Of a stretch of 64,000 bases of DNA, positions 43,077 to 51,457 are shown one piece after another. The stretch lies in NCBI RefSeq assembly GCF_001278075.1, contig NZ_CP011340.1:868001-932000 (forward strand), given 5' to 3'. Source of the DNA: Streptomyces pristinaespiralis. GTDB lineage: Bacteria > Actinomycetota > Actinomycetes > Streptomycetales > Streptomycetaceae. A program made the translations under genes and the position numbers. The notes under the pieces are model-generated. The model was not told where the DNA came from and made no database searches. It worked only from the letters and a program-made list of their open reading frames with translations. The first letter of the stretch is position 1; every line of letters begins with the position of its first letter.

Positions 43077-44039
43077 TCACTCGGTGTACCGGAATCGCTC
43101 CAGAGCGCCGATCACCCGGTCGCGCATCGTGGCACTTCCCTTGTGGCCCGAGTCGTCCACGACCACCAGTTCGGCGTCGGTCCAGACGCGGACGAGTTCC
43201 CAGGGCGTCTCGAGCGGAGTGCTGAGATCGAGACGGCCGTGGAAGAGCGCACCGGGAATTCCTTTCAGTCGGCCCGCCTCCCGCAGCAGCACCCCTTCCT
43301 CGAGCCACGCGCCGTGCGCGAAGTAATGGGCGGCGATCCGCACCAGGGCGATCCGCGCGTCCGAGGGCCGGCCACCGTACGGGGCGGGTCCGCCGTTCGG
43401 TTCCAGGGACACCACGGCGTCCTCCCAGCGGCACCAGTCGACGGCCGCCTTCTCCCGCACCGCCGGGTCCTCGCTCTCCATGAGCCGCGCGTACGCGGCC
43501 ACGAGGTCACCGGCACGCTCTGCCTCGGGCACGCCGAGCCTGAAGCGGTGCCATTGCTCCGGGAAGAACCGGCCGACGCCCCGGTAGAGCCAGTCGATCT
43601 CACGACGGCGCGTGGTCGTGACACCGTTGACGACGATCTCGGACACCCGCTCCGGGTGCCGCTCGGCATAGGCGAGGAGCAGCGTGGACCCCCACGACCC
43701 GCCGTAGAGCAGCCACCGCTCGATGCCGAGGTGCTCACGCAACTGCTCCATGTCGGCGAGCAGATGAGAGGTGGTGTTGTGCCGCATGTCCGCGGCCGGG
43801 TCCGCCGCGTGCGGGGTGCTGCGCCCGCAGCCGCGCTGGTCGAAGAGCACGACCCGGTAGGCGCTCGGGTCGAAGTACCGGCGCATCCGAGGGTTGCACC
43901 CGGAGCCCGGGCCGCCGTGCACGACGAGGGCGGGTTTGCCGTGCGGGTTGCCGCACACCTCCCAGTGGACGAGGTTCCCGTCCCCCACGTCGAGCATCCC
44001 CTGCTCGTACGGCTCGATCGGTGGATACAGCTCCGCCAT
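43077..44039 (-). CDS. pip: Proline iminopeptidase
   Basis: 320 residues, alpha/beta-hydrolase of peptidase family S33. HGGPGSGCNPRMRRYFDP (oxyanion HGGPG), nucleophile elbow LLYGGSWGSTLLLAYAERHP, LFHGRLDLSTPLETPWEL supplying the Asp and VVVDDSGHKGS supplying the His. Removes N-terminal proline from peptides in the cytoplasm. Divergent from a MarR regulator across a 56-nt gap holding a palindrome, so expression is probably MarR-controlled. Confidence 0.95.
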   Translation of the reverse strand: MAELYPPIEPYEQGMLDVGDGNLVHWEVCGNPHGKPALVVHGGPGSGCNPRMRRYFDPSAYRVVLFDQRGCGRSTPHAADPAADMRHNTTSHLLADMEQLREHLGIERWLLYGGSWGSTLLLAYAERHPERVSEIVVNGVTTTRRREIDWLYRGVGRFFPEQWHRFRLGVPEAERAGDLVAAYARLMESEDPAVREKAAVDWCRWEDAVVSLEPNGGPAPYGGRPSDARIALVRIAAHYFAHGAWLEEGVLLREAGRLKGIPGALFHGRLDLSTPLETPWELVRVWTDAELVVVDDSGHKGSATMRDRVIGALERFRYTE

Positions 44040-44069
44040 GGCCCGACGCCCTCCCTGCTCACCAACAGA

Positions 44070-44087
44070 TACAACAGCGCTGTTACA
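44070..44087. promoter_or_regulatory. MarR-type palindromic operator between pip and marR-like gene
   Basis: AACAGCGCTGTT (44073-44084) is a perfect 12-bp palindrome; with flanks it reads TACAACAGCGCTGTTACA. It lies 9 nt before the MarR start codon and 30 nt before the pip start, so one site could control both. Confidence 0.7.
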
Positions 44088-44095
44088 TTAACCCC

Positions 44096-44629
44096 ATGGC
44101 CTCGCCCGACCAAGACACCGCCGCCGCCCCCTCCCCCGGCCCCGAACTCCTCGGCACCCGCCTGCGCCTCCTTCTGAACCTCCTCGACTCCGATGTCGAG
44201 GCGGTCTACGAGGACTTGGGCCTGGGGAGCCTGCGCCCCCGGTACGCCCCCGTCCTGCGCGCCCTCTCCGCCCACGGCCCGAGTTCGATCCAGGACCTGG
44301 CCCGGGCGACCGGCGTGACGCACTCGGCGGCGAGCCAGACGGTCGCCCAGCTCGTCAAGGAGGGCCTCGCCACCGTCGGCCCCGGCAGGGACGGCCGCCG
44401 GCGCATCGCGACGCTCACCGCGGAGGCCGAGTCCCTGATGCCCGCATTGGACGCCGAGTGGCAGGCCACCGCGGCGGCAGCCGCCGCTTTCGAGGCGGAG
44501 CTCCCGTACCCGTTGAGCCGGCTGATCGGCGAGGCGCTCGAGGCGCTGCGCCGGCGCCCGATGCGCGACCGGATCGCGGACGCGGCGCCCGGTCTCCTGC
44601 CGCATCCGGACCGCGCCGCTGACAACTGA
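44096..44629 (+). CDS. MarR-family transcriptional regulator
   Basis: 177 residues. Winged HTH: LRPRYAPVLRALSAHGPSSI, QDLARATGVTHSAASQTVAQ, LVKEGLATVGPGRDGRRRIA. N- and C-terminal helices for dimerisation. Divergent from pip; very likely autoregulated by the palindrome in its promoter. Confidence 0.9.
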   Translation: MASPDQDTAAAPSPGPELLGTRLRLLLNLLDSDVEAVYEDLGLGSLRPRYAPVLRALSAHGPSSIQDLARATGVTHSAASQTVAQLVKEGLATVGPGRDGRRRIATLTAEAESLMPALDAEWQATAAAAAAFEAELPYPLSRLIGEALEALRRRPMRDRIADAAPGLLPHPDRAADN

Positions 44630-44826
44630 GCCCCGGTGACGCGCCGGCGGCGGCCGAGCCCTGCACATCACCGGAGAACCGCATCCGGTACGGCGAGAAA
44701 TGACCCGTTTGCCCTACAGCGATCGCGGGGGACAAACACCGCTCTTAGCGTTTCGGTGATCGAGGTGCATTTTCCGACCCACGCGGAAATCGTTCCGCGA
44801 CTGCTCCTCGGGACCGGAGGACCACC

Positions 44827-45348
44827 ATGCGCGCGATACGTGCCGCATCCGCCGCTCTGCTCGGAGCGGCCGCACTCGCCCTGACGGCCCCCACAGCCGC
44901 GGCCGTCAACAACACGCCGTACGACTTCAACGTCACGCCCTCGACCGTCGCGGCGGGCGGTCGCGTCACCCTGACCGCGGGGGGCTGCCCCAGCACCACC
45001 ACCGTCACCTCCGGTGTCTTCGACACCGTCACCATCCCCCGCAACGGCGCAGCGACGGCCACCGTCGACTGGGACGCCAGGCCGGGCGCCGTGTATTCGG
45101 TGCAGTTCAACTGCGTGGGCCGGATCGGCACCCTCGACCTGACCATCGCCGGCGGGAGCTCGAGCCCCACCGCCAGCTCCACCAGGACCGCCACCACCGC
45201 ACCGCCCCAGGGTGTGCGCGGCGGCGTGGGCGGCAGCTTCGACGGCATGAACACCGCGGAGATCGCGGCGGGCGGCGCTCTCGTCGCGGCGGCCGCCACC
45301 GCGACCGTGCTCGTCGTGCGCAGGCGGTCGACCGACCGCCGGCACTGA
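44827..45348 (+). CDS. Secreted Ig-like protein with C-terminal membrane anchor
   Basis: 173 residues: signal peptide (ASAALLGAAALALTAPTAAA), an Ig-like/invasin-type beta domain (DFNVTPSTVAAGGRVTLTAG, YSVQFNCVGRIGTLDLTIAG) with Cys in GGCPST and FNCVG, a Ser/Thr linker, then a C-terminal helix IAAGGALVAAAATATVLVV and RRRSTDRRH tail. The motif GGVGGS precedes the anchor. The gene at 45499-46305 has the same plan with a Gly-rich insertion. A sortase-like anchor is suggested by the hydrophobic helix and basic tail, but no LPXTG is present. Convergent with the paralog and ends at a perfect hairpin. Confidence 0.75.
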   Translation: MRAIRAASAALLGAAALALTAPTAAAVNNTPYDFNVTPSTVAAGGRVTLTAGGCPSTTTVTSGVFDTVTIPRNGAATATVDWDARPGAVYSVQFNCVGRIGTLDLTIAGGSSSPTASSTRTATTAPPQGVRGGVGGSFDGMNTAEIAAGGALVAAAATATVLVVRRRSTDRRH

Positions 45349-45421
45349 TGACGGCACCGCCCTATACGACGCACCGCCCCGGACCCGGGCGTCCCTGCCC
45401 GCCCGATCGCATCAGGCGCCG

Positions 45422-45470
45422 ACCGCCCGTCGCCCCGAGTCCTTCGGAAGGACTCGGGGCGACGGGCGGT
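45422..45470. terminator. Bidirectional terminator, 23-bp perfect stem
   Basis: Arms 45422-45444 and 45448-45470 are exact inverted complements closed by a CGG loop (CTTCGGAAG apex). It lies between the two convergent Ig-like genes, 73 nt after one stop and 28 nt after the other. Confidence 0.9.
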
Positions 45471-45498
45471 TGCGGCCGGACCGGGGAGGTTCAACCGG

Positions 45499-46305
45499 TC
45501 AGGCCGGACCGCCGACCGAACGGCGGCGGCGGACGATGAACAGGCTGCCGCCGACGGCCGCCGTGGCGACCAGACCCGCGCCGATCGCCATCTCGACGTC
45601 GGTCGGTCCGATCGATCCGCCGAGACCGCCCTGCGCGCCGCGCGCGGGCAGGACCCGGAAGGACGCGGTGGCGGTCTCCCGGGAGTCGTTGCACCGGACG
45701 GTCAGGCTGTAGTTGCCGGGCGTCGCGTTGTTCCTGACGCGGGCAGTGGCGACCGATTCGCCGCCGTTGCCGCCGTTGCCACCGGTGCCGCCATTGCCAC
45801 CGTTGTCGCGGTCACCGCCGTGGCCGCCGTTGCCACCGTTGCCACCGTTGCCGCCGTTGCCGCCATTGCCACCGTTGTCGCGGTCACCACCGTGGCCGCC
45901 GTTGCCACCGTCACCCCGGTCGCCACGGTCACCGCGGTCACCGCCATTGCCACCATTACCGCCGGTGCCCCGGTCACCACCGTCACCACCGGCACCTCTG
46001 TCACCACCATTGCCACCATTGCCACCAGCACCCCGGTCACCACCATTGCCGCCGGCACCGCGGTCACCACCGTGGTCCTTGCCGGCACTGGAGAGCGGGG
46101 CGTCCGGGAAGGCGTTCGAGCTGACCACGCCACCGCGCCGGCAACCGTCGACGGTGATGGTCAGAATGCCGCCCGGGAAGACGGACGACGGGTGGACCTG
46201 TACGTTCCGCGGGCCGTTGCCGCCCCCGGCGGCCGCCATGGGAGCGCACAGTCCGACGGCCGCGAAGGCGGTCACCGTCGCTGCGAGAGCGCGTGAGGCA
46301 CGCAT
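45499..46305 (-). CDS. Secreted Ig-like protein with 105-residue Gly-rich repeat and C-terminal anchor
   Basis: 268 residues. Signal peptide (RALAATVTAFAAVGLCAPMA), first half of the Ig-like domain (NVQVHPSSVFPGGILTITVD, GCRRGG), then residues about 78-182 are Gly-Gly-Asn/Asp-Arg repeats (GGDRGAGGNGG, GNGGNGGNGG type). The second half of the same domain resumes (VATARVRNNATPGNYSLTVR, CNDS). The anchor region has GAQGGLGGSIGPTD, a hydrophobic helix and RRRRSVGGPA. Compared with the neighbour at 44827-45348 the repeat replaces a short inter-strand loop (IPRNGAATA). The repeat part is enriched in GGN/GGD, reminiscent of PGRS or collagen-like surface proteins. Start has GGAGG upstream. Confidence 0.75.
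   Translation of the reverse strand: MRASRALAATVTAFAAVGLCAPMAAAGGGNGPRNVQVHPSSVFPGGILTITVDGCRRGGVVSSNAFPDAPLSSAGKDHGGDRGAGGNGGDRGAGGNGGNGGDRGAGGDGGDRGTGGNGGNGGDRGDRGDRGDGGNGGHGGDRDNGGNGGNGGNGGNGGNGGHGGDRDNGGNGGTGGNGGNGGESVATARVRNNATPGNYSLTVRCNDSRETATASFRVLPARGAQGGLGGSIGPTDVEMAIGAGLVATAAVGGSLFIVRRRRSVGGPA
45760..46074 (-). repeat. Intragenic Gly-rich low-complexity repeat
   Basis: 315 nt (105 codons) built from GGCAACGGTGGC/GACCGGGGT-type units encoding GGN, GGD, GDR and GAGG. Units differ mostly at synonymous or Asn/Asp/His/Arg positions, the pattern produced by slippage. Lies inside the Ig-like domain of the 45499-46305 protein. Confidence 0.85.
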
Positions 46306-46616
46306 CGTTGAACCTCCAGAAGGAAGACGCCCCAAAGCCGTGCTCCGGGATATTCGACGAGTACGTCTTCCATGACGAACGATCACCGGACGGTGCTTTC
46401 ATCGCATTTCGGCCTTGGTCCACCCCGGTGAGACGACACGCCGACCGAGGAGCCCTTGATCTGACGGAGCCGCAGGTCACAGACCGACGGAAGATTTTGC
46501 GGGCCGAATACCCGGATGGGTCATCACCAGTGGCACCGGCCACCCGTTCGCGCTTCCCCCCTCGCCGGAGTGCGGCACCCCGCTTAGCGTGCCCACAAGC
46601 GCGCGAAGGGAGAACC
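46306..46616. other. Promoter region between the Gly-rich protein and the class F sortase
   Basis: 311 nt without a supported gene, between divergent start codons, so it should hold both promoters. Sequence is less GC-rich than elsewhere (for example GGAAGATTTTGCGG near 46490). No clear operator was found. Confidence 0.4.
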
Positions 46617-47264
46617 ATGGGCCAGGACAGGTACGGCAGGGAACCGAGGAGACGCTCGCCCTGGGGCGTACTGGCTCTCGTGATGCTCACCGGCATCGCC
46701 ATGGTCAAGAACGGTGTGGACGTGGGTCTCGGACCGCCTCAGCCGGCGGCCGCCGCGTCGCAGGAGCTGGCGGGCGAGACGTTCCTGCCCGTGCCGCTGG
46801 AGCCGCTGCCGTACGCCGCCGCGGCCCGGGTGCGCATCCCCTCGATCAAGGTGGACGCCCCGATCGTGCACGTCGGGCTGGACCAGGACGGCTGGGTGGC
46901 CGCCCCGGAGCCGAACGACCCCAACCTGGCGGGCTGGTACCAGAACGGCATCTCCCCCGGGCAGCGCGGCACCGCCGTCATCGTGGGGCACGTGGACAAC
47001 CAGGCCGGCCCCGCCGTCTTCTACGGCCTCGGGTCCGTCAAGACGGGCCAGTTGGTCGAGGTGCCGCGCTTCGACGGCCGCGTCGCCGTCTTCGAGGTGT
47101 ACGGCGTCGAGGTGTTCTCCAAGAACGACTTCCCGGGGGTGCGGGTGTACGCGGACACGGGCCAGCCGGAACTGCGCGTGATCACCTGCGGCGGCGGCTA
47201 CTCCAAGGCCGGCGGGTACGACGGCAACGTCGTCGTCTTCGCCCGTATGGTCAAGGTCACCTGA
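46617..47264 (+). CDS. Class F sortase
   Basis: 215 residues. N-terminal membrane anchor VLALVMLTGIAMVKNGVDV, then the sortase barrel: RIPSIKVDAPIVHVGLDQDG, catalytic His in TAVIVGHVDNQAGPAVFYGL, catalytic Cys in LRVITCGGGYSKAGGYDG, and the Arg of VVVFARM. Class F sortases are actinobacterial and their substrates are less defined than those of SrtA/E. It lies beside two secreted proteins with C-terminal anchors, the best local candidates for substrates. Three nearby wall genes (deacetylase, CapA-like lipoprotein, sortase) hint at envelope function. ATG at 46617 has GGGAG upstream. Confidence 0.88.
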   Translation: MGQDRYGREPRRRSPWGVLALVMLTGIAMVKNGVDVGLGPPQPAAAASQELAGETFLPVPLEPLPYAAAARVRIPSIKVDAPIVHVGLDQDGWVAAPEPNDPNLAGWYQNGISPGQRGTAVIVGHVDNQAGPAVFYGLGSVKTGQLVEVPRFDGRVAVFEVYGVEVFSKNDFPGVRVYADTGQPELRVITCGGGYSKAGGYDGNVVVFARMVKVT

Positions 47265-47271
47265 CGAAACC

Positions 47272-48108
47272 TCAGCGGCGCGGCACCGTGATCCGGTATC
47301 CGTCCTCGAGCAGCTCCGGCAGATAGCGGCGCAGCGCCGACACGCTCTGCGACCGGTTGCCGCCCGCGTCGTGCGAGAGGACGATCACGCCGGGTGCCGC
47401 GCCCCGCAGCACCCGGCGGACGATGGACGAGGTGCCGGGCCGCATCCAGTCCAGGGTGTCGACGGTCCAGCCGAGCGGCTCCATGCCGAGATCGGCGCCG
47501 ATCTCGAACGAGTGCCTGTTCCAGGCGCCGTAGGGTGCTCGGTACCAGAGCGGCGCCTCGCCGAGCGTCTTCTCGATCACCTCGCTGGTGCGCCCCAGCT
47601 GATCGCGGATCCTGGACGGCGGCAGCGTGGGGATCAGCGGGTGCGACCAGGTGTGGTTGCCGACCACGTGGCCGTCGGCCGCCATCTCGCGCAGCAGGTC
47701 GCGGTTGTCGGTCGCCATCTCGCCGCAGACGAAGAACATCGCCCGCACCTCGTGCTCGCGCAGCACGGCGAGGATGTCCGGGGTGTAGCGGGGGTCCGGG
47801 CCGTCGTCGAAGGTGAGCACCATGGCGCGGCCCGCGTCCGGCACCTCGAGGAAGGGCCGCCTGCGCACGGGCGGCTTCGCCCGCCGCAGGACCGGCGGGG
47901 CGAAGGCCGTCATGGGCCGCAGCCGGTAGGACGTGGCCTTGGGCGGGGCCGCGGCGGCCGACGGGCCCGCGACCGGCCCGGCGGTGCGGGTGCGTCCCGG
48001 GGTCTCGGCCCGCTCACTGACGAGCAGACCGCCGACGGCGGCGGCGCCGAGGCATGCGGCGATGCGGAACATCGAACGGCGACCGGGAAGCGGCTGATCC
48101 TTCTTCAT
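47272..48108 (-). CDS. Polysaccharide deacetylase (NodB domain, carbohydrate esterase 4)
   Basis: 278 residues. N-terminal signal/membrane anchor (MFRIAACLGAAAVGGLLV) and a Pro-rich linker. NodB domain: MVLTFDDGPDPRYTPDILAV (metal Asp-Asp), NHTWSHPLIPTLPPSRIRDQ (His metal ligands), WYRAPYGAWNRHSFEIGADL and VIVLSHDAGGNRSQSV. CE4 enzymes remove N-acetyl groups from peptidoglycan or chitin. Acts outside the membrane. Its stop lies 7 nt from that of the convergent sortase gene. Confidence 0.9.
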   Translation of the reverse strand: MKKDQPLPGRRSMFRIAACLGAAAVGGLLVSERAETPGRTRTAGPVAGPSAAAAPPKATSYRLRPMTAFAPPVLRRAKPPVRRRPFLEVPDAGRAMVLTFDDGPDPRYTPDILAVLREHEVRAMFFVCGEMATDNRDLLREMAADGHVVGNHTWSHPLIPTLPPSRIRDQLGRTSEVIEKTLGEAPLWYRAPYGAWNRHSFEIGADLGMEPLGWTVDTLDWMRPGTSSIVRRVLRGAAPGVIVLSHDAGGNRSQSVSALRRYLPELLEDGYRITVPRR

Positions 48109-48258
48109 GGCCAACTGCTCGCACGGCGCGTGCGGCCACACCCTGATCAACACCGGTTCTCGCAGGGAAAACACCCGATGGGAGCAGCGACGCGGGGCGG
48201 TACGGCCGGCCGGGGACGGCCCGTCGGGCGGCCGGCCGGAGCCGATAACCTCGTAGGT

Positions 48259-48720
48259 GTGACAGAGCATGCGCCCCACCGGTTCGAACGGGGCACCGAC
48301 GGACCGAAGGTGATCGTCGCGGGCCTCGACGGCTCCGACTCCTCGCTGCGTGCGGCGGCGTACGCGAGCGGCCTCGCCCGGCGGCAGGGCGCGCTGCTCG
48401 CGGTGGTGTACGTGCAGCCGGTGATGCCGGCGGGCGCCGCCTTCGGCGTGCCCGTGGCCGAGACGACCGGGGAGATCGCGGAGGGGCTGGTCGCGGAGGT
48501 GCGGGCCGCCGCCGAGCGGGTGCGGGGCATCTGGGACGTGCGCTGGGAGTTCCACACCGTGCGCGGCGACCCCTACACCGGTCTGGTGACGGCCGCCGAC
48601 GAGCTCAAGGCGGACGCGGTGGTGGTGGGCGCCTCCGAATCGGCCGGCCACCGGTTCATCGGATCGGTCGCGGTCCGGCTGGTGAAGGCCGGGCGGTGGC
48701 CGGTGACAGTCGTCCCCTGA
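48259..48720 (+). CDS. Universal stress protein (single domain)
   Basis: 153 residues, GTG start. VIVAGLDGSDSSLRAAAYAS (beta1 and nucleotide loop), then VVYVQPVMP and the late VVVGASESAGHRFIGSVAVR, LVKAGRWPVTVVP. The G-2x-G-9x-G(S/T) ATP-binding spacing is recognisable in GASESAGHRFIGS. Cytoplasmic, probably stress- or dormancy-related. Convergent with the CapA-like gene. Confidence 0.88.
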   Translation: MTEHAPHRFERGTDGPKVIVAGLDGSDSSLRAAAYASGLARRQGALLAVVYVQPVMPAGAAFGVPVAETTGEIAEGLVAEVRAAAERVRGIWDVRWEFHTVRGDPYTGLVTAADELKADAVVVGASESAGHRFIGSVAVRLVKAGRWPVTVVP

Positions 48721-48744
48721 ACCGCCCGGCCCCGTCCCGTCGCG

Positions 48745-49950
48745 TCAGCGGCCCATGGTGAGACCGTCCTGGGCGGCTCCGCGGCTGAGCACGGCGGAGG
48801 TGATGGCCTCCTGGGCCTCGAGCCGGTCGCCGCGCGGCCCCTCGCGGCGCAGCACCTCGGGCAGGTTGACGACGCGGCCGGCGCCGGTGTCCATCCACTG
48901 CGGGATGTACTCGGCCTTCGTGACCTCCCAGCGCCCGCCGCGGGTGACGGGGGGCGCGAAGGAGAAGCGGGCGATGGTGCCCTGGTTTCCGCGCGGGTCC
49001 TGCACCCCCTCGTTGTTGATCATGTCACCGGCGATCTGGTCGCCCATGCCGTAGACGATCCAGGTGCCGTTGACCTTCTCGTACGCCTGGGGGACGTGCG
49101 CGTGGGTGCCGAGGATCAGGTCGATGTCGGGGCGTCCGCCGGTGGTGGACGCGGTGAGGGAGCGGCCGAGGTCGAGCTGTTGCTGATCGGGATCGGTCTG
49201 CCATTCGGTGCCCCAGTGCAGGCTCACGACGACGACGTCGGCCCCGGCGCTCCTCGCGGCGCGGGCGTCGTCGACGATGCGCTGCTCGTCGATGAGGTCG
49301 ACCGCCCAGGACTCCTCCTCGGGCAGCGGTTCGGCGTTCGTCCCGTAGGTGTAGGCCAGCTGGGCCACCTTGGCGCCGCCGGCCGTGAGCCACGCCGGTT
49401 CGTCGGCCTCCTGCGGGGTGCGCGCGGAGCCGGCGTGCCCGACGCCCGCGCGGTCGAGGGCGTCCAGGGTGCGCCGCACACCGGCGAGTCCGTCGTCGAG
49501 GGTGTGGTTGGAGGCCGTCGAGCACGAGTCGTAGCCGACGCCGGCGAGGGCCGTGGCGATCTCCGGCGGGGACTTGAAGCTGGGGTAGCCGGTGTAGTTC
49601 CCGTTCTCGCCGTAGACGGTCTCCATGTGGCAGAGGGCGATGTCGGCGCGGGAGACGACCGGGCCGACTCCCGCGAGCATGGGGCGGAAGTCGTGGCCGA
49701 CGCCGCCGGCGTCCAGGCGGGCCTGCTGGATGATCGAGGCGTGCGGGAGGACGTCCCCGGTGGCCACGAGTGTGAAGCCGCGCGGGTCGGAGGGGGTGCC
49801 GGCCGCCGCGGAGGGCACGGTGCGGGCCGGGCCCTTCCGGGGTGATGCCGACGGGCCGGGGTCCTGCTGTCCGGCACACCCCGCGGCTCCCGCGAGCAGC
49901 ACGGCGCAGAGGGCCGCCGTGGCCCGTGGTGCGGGTCGCGCGCGTGTCAT
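48745..49950 (-). CDS. CapA-family (PgsA-like) lipoprotein
   Basis: 401 residues. Lipobox LLAGAAGC (Cys near residue 25). The metallophosphatase-like CapA fold: FTLVATGDVLPHASIIQQAR, DIALCHMETVYGENGNYTGY, TASNHTLDDGLAGVRRTLDA, VVVSLHWGTEWQTDPDQQQL and DLILGTHAHVPQAYEKVNGT. CapA/PgsA proteins take part in poly-gamma-glutamate or capsule production in bacilli; here no PgsBC partners are linked, so the substrate is unknown. The ATG at 49950 is chosen with GGAGG 10 nt upstream. Confidence 0.87.
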   Translation of the reverse strand: MTRARPAPRATAALCAVLLAGAAGCAGQQDPGPSASPRKGPARTVPSAAAGTPSDPRGFTLVATGDVLPHASIIQQARLDAGGVGHDFRPMLAGVGPVVSRADIALCHMETVYGENGNYTGYPSFKSPPEIATALAGVGYDSCSTASNHTLDDGLAGVRRTLDALDRAGVGHAGSARTPQEADEPAWLTAGGAKVAQLAYTYGTNAEPLPEEESWAVDLIDEQRIVDDARAARSAGADVVVVSLHWGTEWQTDPDQQQLDLGRSLTASTTGGRPDIDLILGTHAHVPQAYEKVNGTWIVYGMGDQIAGDMINNEGVQDPRGNQGTIARFSFAPPVTRGGRWEVTKAEYIPQWMDTGAGRVVNLPEVLRREGPRGDRLEAQEAITSAVLSRGAAQDGLTMGR

Positions 49951-50227
49951 CGTCGACCAACCTCCCAATTGTGTGATTAACGGCATATCCGACTAACCGA
50001 ATCCACAGGGGAGGAACTGCCGAGTCAAGCGACACAGCCGACGCGGTCGCCTCAACGGACCTGCACATTCCGCCGGCTCCGGCGGCCCGGTCGACCGTTC
50101 GTCGCACCACTCGCCGCTCGGTGCGACCGTTCGCCGACAGACCGGCGCACGCCGTCTGTCGCCGCGTGGCGGGATGCGTTCGTATACGCCACGTGGCAGC
50201 GGACCTCTGCGCAGAAGGGTGAAGGCA

Positions 50228-50845
50228 ATGGCGACGGCGACCGCGACGACCGACGAACAGGCAATGGCGGAGCTGCAGCGCGAGCACGGCCCCGCACTGC
50301 TGAGCTTCCTGCTGGGACTGACCTACGGGGACCAGCAGCGCGCGGAGGACCTGCTCCAGGAGACGCTCGTACGGGCGTGGCAGCACCCGGAGGCCTTCGA
50401 CGCCCCGTACGAGTCGATGCGGCCCTGGCTCTTCACCGTGGGGCGCCGCCTCGCCATCGACGCCCGGCGCTCCCGGATGGCACGCCCCACGGAGATCGGC
50501 GACGGGGTGCTCGCCACCACGCCGGACCCGGCCGACGTCACGGAGAGCGCGGTGGCCGCGCTGGACGTGCGCGCCGCGGTCGGTGAACTGAGCCCCGAAC
50601 ACCGCGCCGTCCTCGTGCAGATCTACTTCCACGGACTGAGCGTCAACGAGGCCGCCCAGGCGCTCGGCATACCGCCGGGCACCGTCAAGTCACGCTCGCA
50701 CTACGCACTCCGGGCGCTCGCCCGCTGCCTGCCCGGGTACAGCAGGCGCACCACCACTTCCGCCCCGGACGTCTCGGTGATGGCCGCCTCCCACACCGGT
50801 CACGGAAGCCGGACGGCCATATGTGAAACCTCACGCGCCAGTTGA
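50228..50845 (+). CDS. ECF-type RNA polymerase sigma factor
   Basis: 205 residues. Sigma region 2: ALLSFLLGLTYGDQQRAEDL, LQETLVRAWQHPEAFDAPYE; region 4: LSPEHRAVLVQIYFHGLSVN, EAAQALGIPPGTVKSRSHYA. ECF length with a 30-residue disordered C-terminus. No anti-sigma gene is directly linked; a zinc-finger anti-sigma gene lies at 56349-57017. Start ATG at 50228 has GAAGG upstream. Confidence 0.9.
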   Translation: MATATATTDEQAMAELQREHGPALLSFLLGLTYGDQQRAEDLLQETLVRAWQHPEAFDAPYESMRPWLFTVGRRLAIDARRSRMARPTEIGDGVLATTPDPADVTESAVAALDVRAAVGELSPEHRAVLVQIYFHGLSVNEAAQALGIPPGTVKSRSHYALRALARCLPGYSRRTTTSAPDVSVMAASHTGHGSRTAICETSRAS

Positions 50846-50929
50846 GCAAACCGGCCCTCGCTGCCGTGTCTGTCGGTGGAGGCTCGTGGTCGGACGCCGG
50901 CGCAGTCGTACGGGAGAAGGTGAAGCAGC

Positions 50930-51445
50930 GTGCAGCCCGAAAGCACGAACGGCACCAGCGGAGGCGGGCTCGCGGTCCCCATGGCGTGGCTCTGCGCCGA
51001 ATACACCGCCGACGAGATGCTGCGCACCGGCGCGCTGGTGGAGGCGGACTCGCTCGAGTTCCGGGCCGGGCGGCAGACACTCGCGCTCACCATCCATCTG
51101 TGCGACGGCGGGGAACCGCTCTCCGGCGGATCCACGGCGGCCCGCATCGACCACTGGCTGACTGTCACCTCCTACGGCTACCCCTGGCCGCGGTGGGTGC
51201 GGGAACAGCTCGGGGTCCGGGCCGAACGGGTCCGCCACGGCGGCAAGGACCCGGACCTGGCGCTCGCCGCGGACGCCTGGCGCCGGCTGTGCGACACCGA
51301 ACTGCTCGCCACCGATCTCGGCGGCCTCGAGCCGTGGCATCCCTCCCGTCCCCCGGGTGCGTCACCCGACGAGGCGGACCGGGTGTGGCTGCCGGCGTGG
51401 GAGCTCGGCCTTCCCCTCGGGCACCTGGCCGTCCATCTGTGGTGA
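50930..51445 (+). CDS. Hypothetical protein (171 aa)
   Basis: 171 residues, GTG start behind GGAGAAGG. Not recognised. Features: a Ser/Gly-rich start, MAWLCAEYTADEMLRTGALV, many Trp (WPRWVREQ, EPWHPSRP, WLPAWELGLPLGHLAVHLW) and one His-rich stretch. No signal peptide or membrane helix. It lies 84 nt after the ECF sigma gene and could be co-transcribed with it. Convergent with a histidine kinase. Confidence 0.7.
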   Translation: MQPESTNGTSGGGLAVPMAWLCAEYTADEMLRTGALVEADSLEFRAGRQTLALTIHLCDGGEPLSGGSTAARIDHWLTVTSYGYPWPRWVREQLGVRAERVRHGGKDPDLALAADAWRRLCDTELLATDLGGLEPWHPSRPPGASPDEADRVWLPAWELGLPLGHLAVHLW

Positions 51446-51457
51446 GCCCGGCCCCGG

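Noticed and set aside
45713..46375. Plus-strand frames of Pro-Pro-Leu repeats opposite the Gly-rich gene
   Set aside because: They are the antisense of the Gly-rich repeat; the minus-strand gene has a signal peptide, an Ig-like domain and a ribosome-binding site.
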